DNA of 64,000 nt from Ruania alba (GTDB taxonomy: Bacteria > Actinomycetota > Actinomycetes > Actinomycetales > Beutenbergiaceae), in the NCBI RefSeq assembly GCF_900105765.1, contig NZ_FNTX01000002.1, positions 1,364,001-1,428,000 of the forward strand, written 5' to 3'. Positions 45,202 through 53,088 of the stretch are shown here, in pieces. Both the position numbers and the translations under genes were made by a program. The notes beneath the pieces are model-generated. The model was not told where the DNA came from and ran no database searches. It saw nothing but the letters and a program-made list of their open reading frames with translations. Positions within the stretch are counted from its first letter, which is position 1. Each line of letters opens with the position of its first letter.

Positions 45202-46656
45202 TCACAACGGCGCCCAGGTTCCCGCCCGGTAACTGCGCCAGGAATGCGCGTCACTGCCGGTGTACCGGTAGGTCTCGAAGGTGTCGCCGTCACCGAGGAT
45301 CCGGGGGTCGCGCGTACTGACGAGCGTGTGCTCCAGTTCCTGCCGCAACGACTTCTTCGTCGCCTGATGGCCGGGGTCCTCCGCGAGGTTGTGCAGGCAG
45401 GAGGGGTCGCGGTCGATCCGATAGAGCTCCTCGGCGGGGCGTTTGGCGAACGCCAGGTTGAAGTAGCGGTCGGTTTCGTTCTGGTAGTGCTGTTCGAGCA
45501 CCAGGGACTTCGTTGGAGAGGCGTCGACGTTGGTGAACCCGGTCTCAGGGTTGCCGGCCGGCCACCGTTCGGGATGGAAGTTGCACACATAGAGGTACTC
45601 GGGAGTGCGTATGCATCGCACCGGATACCCGAGGTCGTCTTCGCGACCGAGGTCGTGGCGCTCCCGGCCCATGTAGACCCGGTCGCGGTCGGGGTCGATC
45701 ACACCTGAGGATGTCGATCGGAGGACGTCGGTGAGGGGATTCCCTTCCATCTGCTCACCTGGACTGAGACCGGCGGCGTGGAGCAGTGTGGGTGCGAGGT
45801 CGATAAAGCTGACCAGGTCTTCGACCGTGCGTCCACCCGGAACTTCGCGCGGCCAGCTGATCGCGAGAGGGAGCCGGAAGTCCTCCTCGTACATCTGCCC
45901 CTTGACGCGTGGAAACGGCATCCCGTTGTCCGAAGTAACGATCACCAGAGTGTTCTCGAGCTCACCGGTGCGATCCAGAAGATCGAGCATCTGGCCCAAG
46001 TGCTGGTCGAACCACTCGACTTCGTAGGCATAGTCGAGCAGGTCGTTGCGTACGACTTCGTGGTCGGGCAAGTACGGGGGCACTGTGACGTCAGCGGGAT
46101 CCTTCCCGGCGCGCATGCCTTCGCCCTCGACGTAGGACCGGTGCGGCTCGTGACCTCCGTACCAGAAATAGAACGGGGCGCCGTCAGGGCGATCGTTGAG
46201 GAATGCCTCGAAGTTTCCGGCGTAGTCGATGGGCCGGATCCCCGTCTTCTCCGGCGGTGTCAACCTCGCGTCGTTGTACTCGGGTCCGGCAGGGTTCCGG
46301 GAACAGCCACCGGCTCGCCAGTCACCCGGGCCCCATCCCTTCCCCGTGTACCCGACGTGATATCCCGCATCATCCAGAAGGTCGGGGAACACCGCGAACT
46401 TCGATGGGAAGATCCCGAAGTGGTTGCACGCCTCCTCGAGCTGCCACGAGTGCCTGCCGGTCAGGATGCTCGCTCGAGATGGAGCGCACTTGGGGTTCGA
46501 CGTGAAGGCGTTCATGAAGAGAACACCCTGCTCCGCTACCCGATCGAAGTTCGGGGTGTGCACGAACGAATGACCGTACGCACTCATGTGGGAAGCATCG
46601 TCAGCGATGGCGAACAAGATGTTGGGTGCCTGCACGGTTCGTGGTCGTCCCTTCAT
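45202..46656 (-). CDS. Sulfatase (S1 family, heparan-N-sulfatase-like)
   Basis: A 484-residue protein. The N-terminal metal motif APNILFAIADDASHMSAYGH is followed by the formylglycine site CAPSR (C57) in SNPKCAPSRASILTGRH. YVGYTGKGWGPGDW, FYFWYGGHEPHRSY and LVIVTSDNGMPFPRVKGQMY complete the active site. The pattern around it (two Asp at the start, HEPHR) resembles N-sulfoglucosamine-type sulfatases more than the other sulfatase of the island. It lacks a signal peptide. It depends on a formylglycine-generating enzyme not seen here. A GTTC-N8-GAAA dyad lies ~40 bp upstream. Confidence 0.92.
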   Translation of the reverse strand: MKGRPRTVQAPNILFAIADDASHMSAYGHSFVHTPNFDRVAEQGVLFMNAFTSNPKCAPSRASILTGRHSWQLEEACNHFGIFPSKFAVFPDLLDDAGYHVGYTGKGWGPGDWRAGGCSRNPAGPEYNDARLTPPEKTGIRPIDYAGNFEAFLNDRPDGAPFYFWYGGHEPHRSYVEGEGMRAGKDPADVTVPPYLPDHEVVRNDLLDYAYEVEWFDQHLGQMLDLLDRTGELENTLVIVTSDNGMPFPRVKGQMYEEDFRLPLAISWPREVPGGRTVEDLVSFIDLAPTLLHAAGLSPGEQMEGNPLTDVLRSTSSGVIDPDRDRVYMGRERHDLGREDDLGYPVRCIRTPEYLYVCNFHPERWPAGNPETGFTNVDASPTKSLVLEQHYQNETDRYFNLAFAKRPAEELYRIDRDPSCLHNLAEDPGHQATKKSLRQELEHTLVSTRDPRILGDGDTFETYRYTGSDAHSWRSYRAGTWAPL

Positions 46657-46687
46657 CGAAAGAGGAGGTGGTCGACTGGCGATCGGC

Positions 46688-46712
46688 GTGAACGATGTTC
46701 ACTATAGCGAAA
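46688..46712 (-). promoter_or_regulatory. Predicted IclR operator upstream of the second sulfatase
   Basis: GTTC-ACTATAGC-GAAA (46697-46712) overlaps a perfect GTGAAC-GAT-GTTCAC palindrome (46688-46702). It lies 32-56 bp upstream of ATG 46656. Confidence 0.58.
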
Positions 46713-46880
46713 TTCGAGGCAGTTGTGTCGTTGGTCGATTCTCCGTCGACCGTGCACACGGAAGATCGCGACATCGATCAGAACGATCAACCGACTGGCC
46801 TCAGCCTCAACCCGCAACACTGCATCGAAGTTGCCTGCCGGATCCGCCGGTACGCCCTCGGGCGAGAAGCAGGGCCCAGG

Positions 46881-47095
46881 GACGGATCCGGCAAACGTGG
46901 TGATGTTCGTCGGACCAGATGAGCGCGGCATCGCTTCATTGCAACGGCACCGACGAGGTCGTCGCCCCAATATCGACGCCTTGACCCGGGCCAGATGCAA
47001 CGGTCGATCGGGCCTACTGCAGCAACCTGTGTGCATTGCCTGCTCGCGCGAGCTTAATCACCGGCGTGGCGCCTCGCCAGCACGGATGCGCGGGA
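46881..47095 (+). pseudogene. Decayed sulfatase N-terminal segment
   Basis: NVVMFVGPDERGIASLQRH then PNIDALTRA matches NVVVFAVDQMGAASLACNG then PNLDALADA of the sulfatase at 39045. In a shifted frame RAYCSNLCALPARASLITG followed by VAPRQHG matches RAYCNNPVCMPSRATLITG. Several indels break it, and CMPSR has become CALPAR. It is a dead relative lying on the opposite strand to the intact copy. Confidence 0.65.
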
Positions 47096-47133
47096 TTTGG
47101 ACACATATCCGCTCTGCCGTTTCGGCGGCCAGA

Positions 47134-47149
47134 GTTCGTTATGATGAAC
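47134..47149 (+). promoter_or_regulatory. Predicted IclR operator upstream of iclR (autoregulation)
   Basis: GTTC-GTTATGAT-GAAC, extended to AGTTC...GAACT, lies 42-57 bp upstream of the IclR start. It shares arms and spacing with three other sites in the island. Confidence 0.55.
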
Positions 47150-47190
47150 TTGAGTCGGAAAGACAGGCAGGCGCGAACGAGGGAGCCGTG

Positions 47191-48012
47191 ATGGAACGCA
47201 CCGGACGAACCAACCACAGCGTGGATCGATCGCTTGCTGCCGTGCAGCTGGTCGCCAGGGCGGGGCGGTCCATGCGTTTCGTGGATCTGCAACGGCGTCT
47301 GGATGTGCCGAAGGGTACCCTGCACAATCTCCTGGGGTCCTTGGTCGCAGCGGGGTTCCTGGAGCGCGATTCGGACGGCTACACGATCGGCATCGGCGCG
47401 TTCGAGGTGGGGGCGGCCTTCCATCGACACCGGTCGATCCATGATGTGGCTGGTGTCGTGCTCGATCGACTCGTCGAGACCTTCAATGAGACCGTGCACT
47501 TTGGCGCCCTCCGCGATGGTGATGTGATCTATGTCGATCGACGGGACTGCACGCATGAGGTGCGCTATGTTGCGCACCTTGGCGACCGGAAGCCCGCCTA
47601 CGGCACTGGTCTCGGCAAGGCGATGCTGGCCACCTTGAGCGATGAGCAGATCGTCAGCCTGTATCCTGAGGAGCTCCCGACGGTCACGAGCCGCACCATT
47701 CGGACGCGGGATGCGCTGCTTCATCAATTGGCGGCCGCCCGTCGGCGAGGGTATGCGATTGAGGACGAGGAGTCGACGCCAGGTGCGCGGTGTATCGGGG
47801 TCGCGATTACCACGGACTTGGGATTGTACGGGATTAGCATCACCGTTCCCGTCCAACGATGCACGCTGGAGCAGCTCGAGGAGCATCTCGGTGACCTTCA
47901 GGAGGCTGCTCGAGAGATCGGCTCGAAGCTGTCGGCTGTCGAATGGCTGAACGGACCAGGTGCGCGCGAACTGAGCCCTCGTGCGGCCGCCACGGACCCG
48001 GGAGGGGCGTAG
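47191..48012 (+). CDS. IclR-family transcriptional regulator
   Basis: About 273 residues. The N-terminal winged helix (HSVDRSLAAVQLVARAG; MRFVDLQRRLDVPKGTLHNL) is followed by the IclR effector domain with VHFGALRDGDVIYVDRRDC, AYGTGLGKAMLATLSDEQI and GYAIEDEESTPGARCIGVAI. Members bind short palindromes as dimers or tetramers and respond to small metabolites. It is the only regulator in the glycan island and the likely reader of the GTTC-N8-GAAC-like dyads. ATG 47191 follows GAGGGAG; the open frame upstream (to 46723) belongs to the sulfatase relic. Confidence 0.92.
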   Translation: MERTGRTNHSVDRSLAAVQLVARAGRSMRFVDLQRRLDVPKGTLHNLLGSLVAAGFLERDSDGYTIGIGAFEVGAAFHRHRSIHDVAGVVLDRLVETFNETVHFGALRDGDVIYVDRRDCTHEVRYVAHLGDRKPAYGTGLGKAMLATLSDEQIVSLYPEELPTVTSRTIRTRDALLHQLAAARRRGYAIEDEESTPGARCIGVAITTDLGLYGISITVPVQRCTLEQLEEHLGDLQEAAREIGSKLSAVEWLNGPGARELSPRAAATDPGGA

Positions 48013-48135
48013 CGGGGGCGGTATGGGGCTAGGTCCCGGGGAAGATATGCCACGTGGGTGAACTACGTTGCTGCGCAGCGGCAACTGGCGTCCGAATCCC
48101 CGGAATCGCCGACCTGCCGTGGTTACGGTGCAGAG

Positions 48136-48627
48136 ATGACCAATGAGAAGCGGGCACAAGAACATCGAGCAGGTCGCTGCGTGGTGGTGGTGGAGATCCC
48201 CCGCGGCAGCCGGAACAAGTACGAGGCCGACGATGGAGGGGTCATCTGGTTCGACCGTCGCCTTGGCGGACCGGCCGGTTTTCCCGGTGACTACGGGTAC
48301 GTGATCGGGGCCGACGGCGAGGACGGGGACGCGCTCGACGCGCTCGTGCTCATCGACGAGGGAACCTTTCCCGGGGTGCACATGCGCTGTCGGGTGATCG
48401 GCGGGATGTCACTGCAGGTCGGGGACATCGCCGAGACCAAGCTGCTCGTGGTGCCCGAGGCCGATCACCATTCCGACCACCTGACGGACATCGACGATCT
48501 GCCGGAGGCGGCGGTCGAGGAGCTCGAGGCGTTCTTCCACGCCTACCGGATGCTGGAGTCCAAGGACGTCGCGGTGCTGGACCGGCTGGACCGACAGGCG
48601 GCTATCGCGGTGCTCACCGGAACGTGA
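48136..48627 (+). CDS. ppa: Inorganic pyrophosphatase family protein
   Basis: About 163 residues. VVVVEIPRGSRNKYEADDGG carries the substrate-binding Arg and the KYE motif. PGDYGYVIG and the metal-binding loop DGEDGDALDALVLID follow. Usual enzymes have DGDPLD; here the Pro is Ala, with all three Asp kept, so activity is plausible. It hydrolyses pyrophosphate to drive biosynthesis. The start is uncertain: ATG 48136 begins the homologous part but has a weak ribosome site, and the frame is open to 48058. Confidence 0.85.
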   Translation: MTNEKRAQEHRAGRCVVVVEIPRGSRNKYEADDGGVIWFDRRLGGPAGFPGDYGYVIGADGEDGDALDALVLIDEGTFPGVHMRCRVIGGMSLQVGDIAETKLLVVPEADHHSDHLTDIDDLPEAAVEELEAFFHAYRMLESKDVAVLDRLDRQAAIAVLTGT

Positions 48628-48683
48628 CCGCACCCCTCTCCAGCGGTGGGTCTGTGGGGGCGATCGCCGCGATGATCACGATG

Positions 48684-48745
48684 TGCAACTAAGGGTTGCG
48701 CATCGCGCGGTGCGCCGCTATCGTGACCTGCAACCAAATGTTGCA
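48684..48745 (+). promoter_or_regulatory. ArsR-type promoter with two operators
   Basis: Two dyads TGCAAC-N5-GTTGC(A/G) lie at 48684-48700 and 48729-48745, 45 bp centre to centre. Between and over them are TTGCGC (-35, 48696-48701) and TATCGT (-10, 48719-48724) with a 17-bp spacer. The first dyad covers -35 and the second the predicted transcription start. The ArsR protein encoded in the operon is the likely ligand. Confidence 0.7.
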
Positions 48746-48755
48746 GGAGGAAACC

Positions 48756-49217
48756 ATGGAGCTCGGCACCATCGAACGTGAGCTGTACATCGAGGCAGCG
48801 CCGGAGATCGTCTTCGACGTGGTGAGCAAACCTGAGCACGTCCAGCAGTGGTGGCCCGACGAGGCCCGCTACGAGGCAGTGGTGGGGGCCGAGGGGGAGA
48901 TCCTCTTCGGTGACCCGGACGGCGAGGGCAAGGTCGTGGCGCTCACCGTCGTCGAGGTGGAACCACCGACTCGGTTCTCGTTCCGCTGGACACACGCCGC
49001 CGACGAGGTGGCTGCAACGGGAAACTCGCTGCTGGTGACCATCGACCTCGTGCCGCAGGGGGCAGGAACACTGCTGCGGTTCAGCGAGACCGGCTTCCGG
49101 GAGAGGGGCTGGGAGGCGGCCGTGCTGGAGGAGTGGTACCGCGACCACTCGCGCGGATGGGACCACTTCCTGCCGCGGATCGCGCCCTACGTCGCCACCC
49201 TCGTGGAGCAGCCGTGA
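48756..49217 (+). CDS. SRPBCC (AHSA1-like) domain protein
   Basis: About 153 residues of the START/Bet v1-like fold (IERELYIEAAPEIVFDVVSK; VEVEPPTRFSFRWTH; GTLLRFSETGFRERGW). The hydrophobic cavity binds small ligands, and members are often paired with an ArsR regulator, as here. A strong AGGAGG (48745-48750) precedes the ATG. Its stop overlaps the ArsR start by 4 bp, so the two are translationally coupled. Confidence 0.88.
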   Translation: MELGTIERELYIEAAPEIVFDVVSKPEHVQQWWPDEARYEAVVGAEGEILFGDPDGEGKVVALTVVEVEPPTRFSFRWTHAADEVAATGNSLLVTIDLVPQGAGTLLRFSETGFRERGWEAAVLEEWYRDHSRGWDHFLPRIAPYVATLVEQP

Positions 49218-49555
49218 CCGCAGTCGTGAACGACGAGCTGTGGTCGGCGATCGGCGATCCGACGAGGCGGCGGATGCTCGACCTGCTGCTCGCGGGCACG
49301 GCCGAGACGGCGAGCTCGCTCAGCGAGCATCTGCCGGTCACCCGGCAGGCGATCGCCAAGCATCTGGCCGTGCTCGACCGCGCCGGACTCGTGCACGGCG
49401 CCACCAGCGGTCGGGAGAAGCGCTACCGGGTCGATGACGACCAACTTGCCCGCGCCGTCGCCCAGCTCGCCGCGGTTGGCGATGCCTGGGATGCCCGGCT
49501 GCACCGGGTCAAGCGGATTGCTGAGCAGATTCAGCAGGCCCAGAACGACCAGTGA
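49214..49555 (+). CDS. ArsR-family transcriptional regulator
   Basis: About 113 residues. The winged helix shows NDELWSAIGDPTRRRMLDLL, then LPVTRQAIAKHLAVLDRAGL and GREKRYRV. The metal-binding ELCVCDL motif of true arsenic sensors is absent, so it belongs to the group that senses organic ligands or acts with SRPBCC partners. The GTG start overlaps the previous stop. It probably represses its own operon through the paired TGCAAC-N5-GTTGCA sites. Confidence 0.9.
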   Translation: MTAVVNDELWSAIGDPTRRRMLDLLLAGTAETASSLSEHLPVTRQAIAKHLAVLDRAGLVHGATSGREKRYRVDDDQLARAVAQLAAVGDAWDARLHRVKRIAEQIQQAQNDQ

Positions 49556-49569
49556 CGAGGAGAGAACAG

Positions 49570-50133
49570 ATGACCACCACAGAACCAGCCACGACCGAGC
49601 GCCTTGCCCTGTTCGAGCAGGCTGCCGACTATGCCCTCGCGACGATCGGTGCGATCTCCGACGGCGACCTGGACCGTCCCACACCGTGCGACCCCTGGGA
49701 CGTGCGCGCGGTGGTGCTGCACCTGGCCGACGTCGCCGACGCCGTCATCGACCTCACCCGCACCGGTGAGCTCGCCCTGCCGACGCCACGGTCAGCCGGC
49801 ACACCTGATCCCGTCGCTGTGGCCCGGGAGCGGATCGATGCACTGCGCGAGACCTTGACCACCATGGCTGCCAGCGGACAGCAGGAGGACCTGCTCCTCG
49901 GCGCCGCCCAGGGCGGCGCGAACGAGCTCGCCGCCCACGGGTGGGACATCGCCGTGGCGCTGGAGGCGGGCCGGCCCGTCCCGGAAGACACAGCGAGCGG
50001 GCTGCTTGCCCTGATCGAGGGCCGCCTCGACGAGACAGCGCGTGGGACGAACTTCGGCCCGGCCGTCCCGGTCGCTGCGACGGCGAGCGCGAGCGACCGG
50101 TTCGTCGCCTACCTCGGCCGCCGCCCGTCGTGA
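49570..50133 (+). CDS. DinB/TIGR03086-type (maleylpyruvate isomerase N-terminal) protein
   Basis: About 187 residues of a four-helix bundle. DLDRPTPCDPWDVRAVVLHL contains the usual first metal-binding His, and ELAAHGWDIAVALEAG the later His. Such proteins may be mycothiol-dependent transferases. GAGGAGA precedes ATG 49570; the alternative GTG 49552 overlaps the ArsR stop. Third gene of the ArsR operon. Confidence 0.85.
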   Translation: MTTTEPATTERLALFEQAADYALATIGAISDGDLDRPTPCDPWDVRAVVLHLADVADAVIDLTRTGELALPTPRSAGTPDPVAVARERIDALRETLTTMAASGQQEDLLLGAAQGGANELAAHGWDIAVALEAGRPVPEDTASGLLALIEGRLDETARGTNFGPAVPVAATASASDRFVAYLGRRPS

Positions 50134-50155
50134 GGGATGCTGTCCGTACAGCGCA

Positions 50156-51067
50156 CTATCCCTGCGCGGGCTTGCGCGCCACCACCGACCACGCCACCGG
50201 CAGCTGCTCCCGCCAGGGCATCGGCAGCACGAAGCCGTCCTCGCCGGGCACCATCACCGGCAGGGCCTGCCACGGCAGGGACTCGTGCTCGGCCACTGCC
50301 ACCAGGTGCAGACCGGCATCCAGCAGCGCCTGCAGGGTCTGGGAGACCGGGTGTGGCCATTCGTAGTTGCGGGCCGCCTTGATCTGGCTGTAGTCGCCGT
50401 CAGTGTAGGTCATTCCGTCGGAGTAGGTGAACGCGCGGCCCAGCGGCAGCGGCCAGTAGCGGTTGCCGAGCCGGACGTCGTCGCGCACCAGATCGTTCAT
50501 CGCTGCCAGGGCCGGGTGCTGGTCCCGGAAGAAGAACGTGCCACCCGGGCGTAGCAGTGCCGCGATGGTGCGTGCCCAGCCGTCGAGATCCTGCACCCAG
50601 CAGATCGTCCCGATCGAGGTGTGCACGTGGTCGAACGTGCCCCCGACGGCGGAGCTCGCCTCGCTCACTTCGCTCTCCACCCAGCGTGCGTCGATCTCGC
50701 ACCGCTGGGCCAGGTCACGTGCGACGGCCAGCGATCCGGGGGAGAGGTCCACGCCGGTCACCCGCGCCCCGAGGCGTGCCATGGACACGGTGTCGGTGCC
50801 GATGTGGCACTGCAGGTGGCACACGTCCAGCCCGTCCAGAGGCGCGTCGTCGTCGATCCGGGTGCCGCCCAGGTGCGGGGCGAGGAGGGCCATGTCGGTG
50901 CGGATCACCGACGAGATGCGGGTCGGATCGGCCACCAGGCCCTCGACGTCATAGGCAGCGCTGGTCGCGTGCACGGCTGCGCGACCGTCCCAGTTCGCCC
51001 GGTTCGCGGCGTAGGCGTGTGCGGTGCTGGTGCTGGTCTCGACCAACGGGTCAGTGGGCATGCTCAT
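50156..51067 (-). CDS. Class I SAM-dependent methyltransferase
   Basis: About 303 residues. The SAM-binding core has LDVCHLQCHIGTDTVSMARL, in which the usual G-x-G is C-H-I-G, then GARVTGVDLSPGSLAVA. FDHVHTSIGTICWVQDLDGW and LLRPGGTFFFRDQHP follow. The substrate is unknown; a small molecule is likely. Starts at ATG 51067 or 51061 are both possible, neither with a good ribosome site. It is convergent with the DinB-like gene. Confidence 0.85.
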   Translation of the reverse strand: MSMPTDPLVETSTSTAHAYAANRANWDGRAAVHATSAAYDVEGLVADPTRISSVIRTDMALLAPHLGGTRIDDDAPLDGLDVCHLQCHIGTDTVSMARLGARVTGVDLSPGSLAVARDLAQRCEIDARWVESEVSEASSAVGGTFDHVHTSIGTICWVQDLDGWARTIAALLRPGGTFFFRDQHPALAAMNDLVRDDVRLGNRYWPLPLGRAFTYSDGMTYTDGDYSQIKAARNYEWPHPVSQTLQALLDAGLHLVAVAEHESLPWQALPVMVPGEDGFVLPMPWREQLPVAWSVVARKPAQG

Positions 51068-51128
51068 GGACGTCAGCGTGACACGTGCACGAGCGATCTC
51101 CCAGCGGATACCCCTCGCCCTCTCGAAC

Positions 51129-52325
51129 TCAGGGGCGGGGGTGCGCGGCGCGCAGGCGCGGCGCGGCGACCAGTGCGAGCAGTGCCGCGAAGGCGCCGGC
51201 ACCGGCGAGCACCCGGTAACTGCCCGCCGACCCGAAGGCGTCCACCGCCGCTCCCGCTACGGCGGTCCCGACGGCGAACCCCACCCAGATCGCGGTGCTC
51301 TCCCAGGTAAACCCCTCCGTGAGGCGTCCGCGAGGTACCAGCTGTTGAACCAGCGCGTTGCCGTTGATCATCGTGGGCGCGATCGCCAGGCCGGCCACGA
51401 ACATCGTCGCCGCCAGCATCGGCAGCGAGTCGACCAGCAGGAACAGGCACATCCCCCCGGTCAGGACGAGCACCCCGATCACGAACCGCTTCCGCAGGTC
51501 CATCACCCACGTCCGCGCGCCGTAGGCCAGCCCGCCGGTCAGCGAGCCTGCTGCCATACACGCGAGCATGACGCCGGCCCACGCCTTGGCGCCGTGCTCC
51601 TCGCTGAACGCCACGGCCGAGACGTCAGAGGCGCCGAACACCACACCGGTGGCGAAGAACACCAGCACGACGGCGAGCAGGGCGCCCGAGCGCAGCACGG
51701 ACCTGCGCCCCTCCTTCGCCGCCCGTCCGGTCGGCACCGGTTCTGTCGCCCGTTGCGAGAGGAACCAGAAGCCGCCGGTCCCCGCGGCGAGAACAGCCAC
51801 CACCAGCCCGGCCGTCGGGGAGACCGAGGTGGCCAGTGCGGTGGCGATCACCGGTCCGGTCATGAACACGGTCTCGTCCAGGGCCGCCTCGAGGGCGTAC
51901 GCGGTGTGCAGCCGGTTCGGGTCGGTGAGCGTGTGGTTCCAGCGGGACCGCACCATCGCACCCACGGAACCTGTGGTCGCTCCGGTGAGGGCCGCCGTCA
52001 GGAACAGCCAGCCCACCGGGGCACCCAGGGTGGCGGCGACGACCATGCCGAGCAACGACGTCATGCAAATCGCCAACGCGGGGCGCATCACCCGCGCCTG
52101 CCCGAAGGAGTCGATCAGCCGCGCCAGCCGTGGCGAGAAGACCGCCTGGCTGGCCGCATAGGCACCGGTGATCTGCCCGGCGAGCCCGTACTCGTCGTAC
52201 AGGGCGGTCACCATCAGCACGATGGAGAGGGTGACCATCGACAACGGAAGCCGGGCCAGTACGCCGGCGGTGGAGAACGCCAGTGCCCCGGGAGTGGACA
52301 GGACGCGGCGGTACGGGGCGAGCAC
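51129..52325 (-). CDS. MFS transporter
   Basis: A 398-residue, 12-helix major-facilitator protein (LPLSMVTLSIVLMVTALYDE; VVLVFFATGVVFGASDVSAV; MFVAGLAIAPTMINGNALVQ). The short loops and the LLxxxLxxxI-like N-terminal helix resemble drug or metabolite exporters without known substrate. GTG is the apparent start. It is followed, 61 bp away on the same strand, by the methyltransferase gene, so the two may be co-transcribed. Confidence 0.88.
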   Translation of the reverse strand: MLAPYRRVLSTPGALAFSTAGVLARLPLSMVTLSIVLMVTALYDEYGLAGQITGAYAASQAVFSPRLARLIDSFGQARVMRPALAICMTSLLGMVVAATLGAPVGWLFLTAALTGATTGSVGAMVRSRWNHTLTDPNRLHTAYALEAALDETVFMTGPVIATALATSVSPTAGLVVAVLAAGTGGFWFLSQRATEPVPTGRAAKEGRRSVLRSGALLAVVLVFFATGVVFGASDVSAVAFSEEHGAKAWAGVMLACMAAGSLTGGLAYGARTWVMDLRKRFVIGVLVLTGGMCLFLLVDSLPMLAATMFVAGLAIAPTMINGNALVQQLVPRGRLTEGFTWESTAIWVGFAVGTAVAGAAVDAFGSAGSYRVLAGAGAFAALLALVAAPRLRAAHPRP

Positions 52326-52369
52326 CCGTTGATCCTGCCACTCCTCCGGTGCGGGTTTACCCTGCTGGC

Positions 52370-53008
52370 ATGGAGGTCACCCACTACGGGCACGCGTGCC
52401 TGGACGTGCGTACCCAGGGAATGCGTGTGCTCATCGACCCCGGGAACCTGTCCCAGGAGCCCCCGCTCAGCGGTGTCGATGCGCTGGTTCTCACCCACGC
52501 CCACGCCGACCATGCCGACATCGATGTCGCCCGGCGGGTGCATCAGGAGAGCCCGCAGGCGGTGCTGCTCGCGCCTCCCGATCTGGCTGCCCTGTGGCAG
52601 GGCGACGGGCTTCCGGTGGAGGCGGTTCGCCCCGGCACCGCTGCGGCGATCGGCACCGTGGTTCTGGCATTCAGCGGTGGTGAGCATGCGCTCGTACACC
52701 GGGACCTGCCCGTGGTCGACAACGTCGGTGTGCTGGTGGACGGCCTGCTCTACCACCCCGGCGACTCGTTCGACCTGCCAGACGGTGCGGTGGGTCTGCT
52801 CGCCGCGCCGGTGAGCGGGCCCTGGCTCAAGATCGGTGAGGTGATGGACTTCGTGGCCGAGGCGCGCGCCGAGCTGGTGCTGCCGATCCACGAGGCGCAC
52901 AACTCCGAGGTGGGGCAACGGATGGCCCTGACCAGGCTCTCCCACGTGGTGGCCGAGTACGGCGGGCGGCTACTCACCCCGGAGGTCGGGGAGCCGGTGC
53001 GGGTGTGA
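52370..53008 (+). CDS. MBL-fold metal-dependent hydrolase (UlaG-like)
   Basis: About 212 residues. The metal motif HxHxDH is in LTHAHADHADI, with VTHYGHACLDV at the N-terminus and LLYHPGDSFDLPDG later. Relatives hydrolyse phosphodiesters or lactones; the role here is unknown. TACCCT (52358-52363) ends 6 nt before the ATG and there is no Shine-Dalgarno, so the message is probably leaderless. It is divergent from the MFS gene. Confidence 0.88.
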   Translation: MEVTHYGHACLDVRTQGMRVLIDPGNLSQEPPLSGVDALVLTHAHADHADIDVARRVHQESPQAVLLAPPDLAALWQGDGLPVEAVRPGTAAAIGTVVLAFSGGEHALVHRDLPVVDNVGVLVDGLLYHPGDSFDLPDGAVGLLAAPVSGPWLKIGEVMDFVAEARAELVLPIHEAHNSEVGQRMALTRLSHVVAEYGGRLLTPEVGEPVRV

Positions 53009-53032
53009 GCCGGTCCTGGAGCTTTCGACGGT

Positions 53033-53074
53033 CCTGAGTGGCGAGCTGCCCCATCTGGCAGCAGGCGACTCAGG
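53033..53074. terminator. Bidirectional terminator hairpin
   Basis: CCTGAGT pairs with ACTCAGG (outer stem) and CTGCC with GGCAG around a CCATCT loop (inner stem). It lies between the convergent MBL and phosphoglucomutase genes. Confidence 0.65.
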
Positions 53075-53088
53075 CCAGTCGATACTCC

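Larger units (their letters stand above)
46657..47190. other. 534-bp region between divergent sulfatase and IclR genes
   Basis: It holds both promoters, two GTTC-type dyads (46697, 47134) and a decayed sulfatase segment on the plus strand (46881-47095). The remainder shows nothing I can support. Confidence 0.6.

Noticed and set aside
46653-47036. A 127-residue minus-strand frame upstream of the second sulfatase
   Set aside because: Cys/Arg-rich, no features, and lies across the promoters and the antisense of the sulfatase relic.
46723-47190. N-terminal extension of the IclR protein
   Set aside because: The frame is open, but the sequence is sulfatase debris and the ribosome site lies before 47191.
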